Origin: Clostridiales bacterium
Lineage (GTDB): Bacteria > Bacillota > Clostridia > Oscillospirales > Oscillospiraceae
Direction: 5' to 3'
Length of the DNA: 64,000 nucleotides
Assembly: GCA_004553545.1 (NCBI GenBank)
Contig: SFLD01000004.1
Coordinates: forward strand, 42,932 to 106,931
Shown here: piece by piece, positions 60,711 to 64,000 of the stretch
Layout of the letters: each line of letters begins with the position of its first letter
How positions within the stretch are numbered: position 1 is the first letter of the stretch
Notes under the pieces: model-generated
What the model was told of the DNA's origin: nothing
Database searches by the model: none
The model's input: the letters and a program-made list of their open reading frames with translations, nothing else
Position numbers and translations under genes: made by a program

Positions 60711-62096
60711 ATGGAGGAACACTGGAGCGACGAGCGCTTTGACCTTGCGGTCACCGGCGGCACAGTGATCGATGTGGTGGGCGGCCGCTACCTCCGGGCC
60801 AACGTCGGCATCCGGGAGGGAAAGATCGTCTGCGTCACGGAGCAGGACATCCGCGGCGCCCGGCAGATCGACGCCGCAGGCTATCTGGTCTCGCCGGGCT
60901 TCATCGACTTTGAGTCCCATGTGGACGGCGATGCCTACGCGGCCCAGTGCATCCTGCGGCAGGGCGGCACCACGACGCTGGGCGGCATCCGCCGCCTCAA
61001 CGGAAAGCTCATCCGCAAGATCGCGGAGGAGGGCTTCCTCATCAACCAGGGCTTCTTCGTCTCCCAGGCCTTCGTGCTGCGGGATGCGGTGGGCATCAAA
61101 AACCCCTACGCCCCGGCCAGCCCCCGGGAGATCGGCGCCATGGTGGACCTGGCGGCCCGCTTCATGGAGTGCGGCGCCTTCGGCATCTGCTTCCCGCTGG
61201 AGCTGGCCCCCGGCGTCACCCGGAAGGAGCTGCTGGCCATCTCCCAGGTGGCAAAGGACTATGACCGGGTGGTCTCGGTCCATCTCCGGAAGGACGGACG
61301 GGAGTCCGTCGCCGCCCTGGATGAGGTCTTTGAGGTCGCCGCCAAGACCGGGGCAAAGCTCCACCTGCTGGAGCTGACCTATATGGCCGGGATGTGCGGC
61401 GCGATGCCCGCAGTGCTGGACGCCATGGAGCAGGCCAGGCACAGCGGCATCGATATCACCGGCAGCAGCCAGATGTACCCGCATTTCACCGTCTGCATCG
61501 GCACCGGCGTCTTCGACGGCGGCTGGGAGAAGGGCTACGGCGGGGCGGATTACAGCGACCTTCTGGTGAGCTCCGGCATCCACGCCGGGGAGCGCTGCAC
61601 CCAGGAGCTCTTCTTCCATCTGCGCAAGGAACGCCCCTCCACCCTGGTGACGGCCTTCGTCGGCGAGGAGGCTGCGGTCCGGCAGGCACTGGAGAAGGAT
61701 TTCGTCTTCATCTCCACCAACGCCGCGGACGGGCCCTTCTACCCTTCCAACGGCGCGCCGGAGGTGGCGGGGACCTTCCCCCGGCTCCTGGGGCGCTATG
61801 CCCGGGACCTGGGCTGCATCAGCCTGATGGAGGCGGTCCGGAAGATCACGATCCTCCCCGCCCGCCGCTTCCAGCTGGAGGACCGCGGCAGCATCGAGCC
61901 CGGAAAACGGGCCGATATCGTGATCTTCGACGAGAAGACCATCCTGGACCGGGCCGATTTCATGGACCGGGGCCGTCCGGACGAGCCGCCGCTGGGCATC
62001 CACTGCGTGGTGGTGAACGGAACGGTGGCACTGGAGGAGGGGATCGTGCGCAGCGACGTCAAGGCAGGACGGCTGCTTTTTTGTGGAAAAATGTAA
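60711..62096 (+). CDS. Amidohydrolase family protein, D-aminoacylase-like
   Basis: A 461-aa TIM-barrel amidohydrolase resembling the D-aminoacylase/dihydroorotase-like branch. An N-terminal beta segment (DLAVTGGTVIDVVGGRYLRANVGI) and PGFID open the barrel. The usual metal motif HxH reads ExH here (DFESHVDGD, about 67-75). Later histidines are in VVSVHLRK and KLHLLELTY. The substrate is unknown. It lies 20 bp after the activator gene, with AAAGGAGG before the ATG, and is likely co-transcribed with it. Confidence 0.82.
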   Translation: MEEHWSDERFDLAVTGGTVIDVVGGRYLRANVGIREGKIVCVTEQDIRGARQIDAAGYLVSPGFIDFESHVDGDAYAAQCILRQGGTTTLGGIRRLNGKLIRKIAEEGFLINQGFFVSQAFVLRDAVGIKNPYAPASPREIGAMVDLAARFMECGAFGICFPLELAPGVTRKELLAISQVAKDYDRVVSVHLRKDGRESVAALDEVFEVAAKTGAKLHLLELTYMAGMCGAMPAVLDAMEQARHSGIDITGSSQMYPHFTVCIGTGVFDGGWEKGYGGADYSDLLVSSGIHAGERCTQELFFHLRKERPSTLVTAFVGEEAAVRQALEKDFVFISTNAADGPFYPSNGAPEVAGTFPRLLGRYARDLGCISLMEAVRKITILPARRFQLEDRGSIEPGKRADIVIFDEKTILDRADFMDRGRPDEPPLGIHCVVVNGTVALEEGIVRSDVKAGRLLFCGKM

Positions 62097-62272
62097 AAAA
62101 ATTGAACACATCTAAGAGTTGAATCCGATTCGTTCTCAAAATTTATACATAGCAAGTCCTTAATGTCTATATTTTTTACACTTAGCAACTGCGTGATCCC
62201 GCCAAAGCTCCGCACAGTTCCACAAATTTGATAATTAACAAACAGTCCCGGGATATCCCCCCTTCTCTTTGA
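62097..62272 (+). other. AT-rich gap upstream of the -24/-12 promoter
   Basis: No gene is supported. The stretch is much richer in A+T than its surroundings up to about 62260, which would favour DNA bending or activator binding. A short dyad GAATC-C-GATTC lies at 62125-62135. This is where the activator's enhancer sites would be expected. Confidence 0.4.
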
Positions 62273-62311
62273 GCGATCTGACGGAAATCCACTCCGTCAG
62301 ATCGCTTTTTT
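62273..62311 (+). terminator. Terminator after the activator-amidohydrolase unit
   Basis: GCGATCTGACGG pairs perfectly with CCGTCAGATCGC across an AAATCCACT loop, followed by six T. It sits about 38 bp before the -24 box and insulates the next operon. Confidence 0.9.
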
Positions 62312-62348
62312 GACGAAGAGAAAAATTTTTTCTCCGTTTTCCCCGCCG

Positions 62349-62365
62349 TTGGCACGCCGTTTGCT
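62349..62365 (+). promoter_or_regulatory. Sigma-54 (-24/-12) promoter
   Basis: TTGGCAC (62349-62355), five bases, then TTGCT (62361-62365). GG and GC are spaced exactly as in the consensus TTGGCAC-N5-TTGCW. It lies 90 bp before the alcohol dehydrogenase start and 1.7 kb after the activator gene. Confidence 0.88.
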
Positions 62366-62454
62366 GAAAGGAGGGCAGAGGGCACCGCTGATTGTCGAGC
62401 AGGGCAGCGGCGGAGGCCTCCCTGCAATTGAAAGACTGAAGGAGGAACCCCATC

Positions 62455-63615
62455 ATGAAGCTTCCCGATTTTACATTTCAGCTTGCGACCCGGATCGAGT
62501 TCGGCGAGGGCTACCTGAGCCACGCCGGCGCGGAGGCCAAGAAGCTTGGCATCACCAAGGCCATGGTCATCGCCGATAAGGGCATCATCGCCTGCGGCAT
62601 CGTGGCTCCCATCGAGGCGTCCCTGAAGGCGGAGGGCGTGGACTACGTCATCTATGACCAGATCGTCCCCAACCCCCGTGACATCCACTGCATCGCCGGC
62701 GCGGAGTTCGCCCGGGAGCACGGCATCGACGGCATGATCGCCATCGGCGGCGGCAGCTCCATGGATACCGCCAAGGCGGTGGGCACCCTGCTGGCCAACG
62801 GCGGCAACATCCGCACCTGGGCCACCCCCGCCGTGCTGGAGCACCCCATCGTCCCCCTGATCGCCGTCCCCACCACCGCCGGCACCGGCAGCGAGGTGAC
62901 CTTTGACGCCGTCATCACCGACACCGAGGCCCACGAGAAGCTGAACATCCTGGACATCAAGATCGCCCCCAAGGTGGCTCTGGTGGATCCCACCGTCCTG
63001 AAGGGCCTGCCCGAGAAGGTCATGGCTTCCACCGGTGTGGACGCCCTGATCCACGCCGTGGAGGCGTACACCTGCAAGGCCGCCTCCCCCGTTACGGACG
63101 CCTTCGCCCTCTACGCCATCGATCTCATCGGCGCCAACATCCGGGAGGCCGTCTATCAGCGGACGCCTGAGTCCTGCAAGGCCATGATGCTGGGCAGCAC
63201 CATGGCGGGCGTGGCCTTCGGCTACTCCGACGTGGCCGCCGTCCACTGCATCGCCGAGGCCCTGGGCGGCCGCTATGATACCCCCCACGGCGTCTCCAAC
63301 GCCATGGTCCTCTCCACTGTGACGGAGTTCAACATCCCCGCCAACACCGAGAAGTATGCTGAGATTGCCCGTCACCTGGGCGTTGACACCACCGGCATGA
63401 CCGAGAAGGAAGCCGCTTACCGCTGCGTGGACGCCATGAAGTCCATCTGCACCGACGTGAAGATCCCCAAGATGCGGGACTTTGAGGTCATCAACCCCGC
63501 CGACTTCCAGGCCCTGGCGGAGGCCTCCTTCCGGAATATGTCCACTCCCAACAACCCCAGAGAGCTCTTGGTCCAGGACTTCTTCGACCTGCTGACCAAG
63601 GCCTATAACGCCTGA
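62455..63615 (+). CDS. Iron-containing alcohol dehydrogenase
   Basis: A 386-aa group III dehydrogenase, NAD(P)H-dependent. GGGSSMDTAKAVG (about 98-110) binds the dinucleotide; TTAGTGSEVT follows. Metal ligands are expected in DALIHAVEAYTC (Asp and His), AAVHCIAEALGG and TPHGVSNA. The reducible aldehyde is unknown. AAGGAGG precedes the ATG. First gene after the -24/-12 promoter and 118 bp before an aldehyde dehydrogenase gene. Confidence 0.93.
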   Translation: MKLPDFTFQLATRIEFGEGYLSHAGAEAKKLGITKAMVIADKGIIACGIVAPIEASLKAEGVDYVIYDQIVPNPRDIHCIAGAEFAREHGIDGMIAIGGGSSMDTAKAVGTLLANGGNIRTWATPAVLEHPIVPLIAVPTTAGTGSEVTFDAVITDTEAHEKLNILDIKIAPKVALVDPTVLKGLPEKVMASTGVDALIHAVEAYTCKAASPVTDAFALYAIDLIGANIREAVYQRTPESCKAMMLGSTMAGVAFGYSDVAAVHCIAEALGGRYDTPHGVSNAMVLSTVTEFNIPANTEKYAEIARHLGVDTTGMTEKEAAYRCVDAMKSICTDVKIPKMRDFEVINPADFQALAEASFRNMSTPNNPRELLVQDFFDLLTKAYNA

Positions 63616-63656
63616 GCCATATCCCGATTACGCCCTCCTTCCGGGGCTTGCATCCT

Positions 63657-63693
63657 CTGTCCGCCGCATGGGAGCCTCCGATGCGGCGGACAG
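63657..63693 (+). other. Intercistronic hairpin
   Basis: CTGTCCGCCGCAT (63657-63669) pairs perfectly with ATGCGGCGGACAG (63681-63693). No T-run follows (AAGGAAACG), so it is more likely an mRNA stabiliser or processing site than a terminator. Confidence 0.5.
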
Positions 63694-63733
63694 AAGGAAA
63701 CGAGAAATACGATGCTTTGAAAGGAGCAAAACC

Positions 63734-64000
63734 ATGACCATTCAGGAACAGATCGTTGCCGCGCGGGTCGCGCAGGCTGCCATCAAGGATTACACCCAGG
63801 AGCAGATCGATAAGCTGGTCTACGAGGTCGCCAAGATCATCTACAAGAACGCCGAGCCCCTGGCCCGCGAAGCGGTGGACGAGACCCGCCTCGGCTGCTA
63901 TGAGGACAAGATCGCGAAGAACACCGACACTCCCGCCACCTTCTGGGCCTACCTGAAGGATAAGAAGTCCGTGGGCATCATCAGCGAGGATGCCGTCTCC
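63734..64000 (+). CDS. Aldehyde dehydrogenase family protein, partial (runs off the window)
   Basis: Only the first 89 codons are present. MTIQEQIVAARVAQAAIKDY... followed by VDETRLGCYEDKIAKN and KDKKSVGII resembles the N-terminus of CoA-acylating aldehyde dehydrogenases (EutE/AdhE-like). The active-site Cys lies beyond the window. AAAGGAG precedes the ATG. With the alcohol dehydrogenase it would form an alcohol-aldehyde-acyl-CoA pair under the sigma-54 promoter. Confidence 0.78.
   Translation, partial: MTIQEQIVAARVAQAAIKDYTQEQIDKLVYEVAKIIYKNAEPLAREAVDETRLGCYEDKIAKNTDTPATFWAYLKDKKSVGIISEDAVS

Noticed and set aside
1..64000. CRISPR array, insertion sequence, prophage, tRNA or rRNA genes
   Set aside because: No regularly spaced repeats, transposase or integrase motifs, tRNA cloverleaf or rRNA sequence was seen on either strand.

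Overview
The window is about 64 kb of GC-rich, gene-dense Firmicutes chromosome. Several features point to a spore-forming clostridial lineage, probably of the Oscillospiraceae/Ruminococcaceae type. These are a PolC-type replicase, the pyrH-frr-uppS-cdsA-dxr-rseP-ispG-polC order, the tig-clpP-clpX-lon-engB order, the rplS-lepB-rbgA-rnhB-yraN order, a spoIVFA/spoIVFB-like pair, and strong AAGGAGG ribosome binding sites. The family-level placement is inference; no rRNA or tRNA gene is visible to test it.

Layout. 125-871 (-): yceD-like gene and rpmF. 1014-7910 (+): RluA-type pseudouridine synthase, a histidine phosphatase, a polyamine importer (potA, potB and a fused potC-potD), a thioesterase and a methyltransferase. 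7961-18846 (-): UMP kinase, ribosome recycling, undecaprenyl/isoprenoid and phospholipid genes, and polC. 19189-21212 (+): a membrane-anchored XRE regulator and a small membrane/coiled-coil protein. 21251-38869 (-): an EamA transporter, engB-lon-clpX-clpP-tig, a phosphoesterase, thrC, a dipeptidase, the rplS-lepB-rbgA-rnhB-yraN neighbourhood, spoIVFA/B-like proteases and a LysR regulator. 38984-44055 (+): a heterodimeric ABC exporter and brnQ.

The accessory part is 44.2-55.9 kb: a TetR gene, two tandem pairs of fused permease-ATPase ABC proteins, an AraC regulator, and a complete ECF module (S, T and a double ATPase). The ABC pairs carry motifs of the YbtPQ/IrtAB siderophore-import subfamily. 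An 18-bp dyad (GTTAG-N6-CTAAC) lies in front of the first ABC gene and again in the araC/ECF divergent promoter. I read this as a metallophore or metal uptake locus under common control. One ABC gene carries an in-frame amber codon at codon 33, directly followed by ATG.

The right end (56.0-64.0 kb) has an alpha/beta hydrolase and two GNAT proteins on the minus strand. It then has a sigma-54 activator, an amidohydrolase with an altered metal motif, an iron-type alcohol dehydrogenase preceded by a near-perfect -24/-12 promoter, and the start of an aldehyde dehydrogenase that runs off the window. No CRISPR array, insertion sequence, prophage, rRNA or tRNA gene was recognised.
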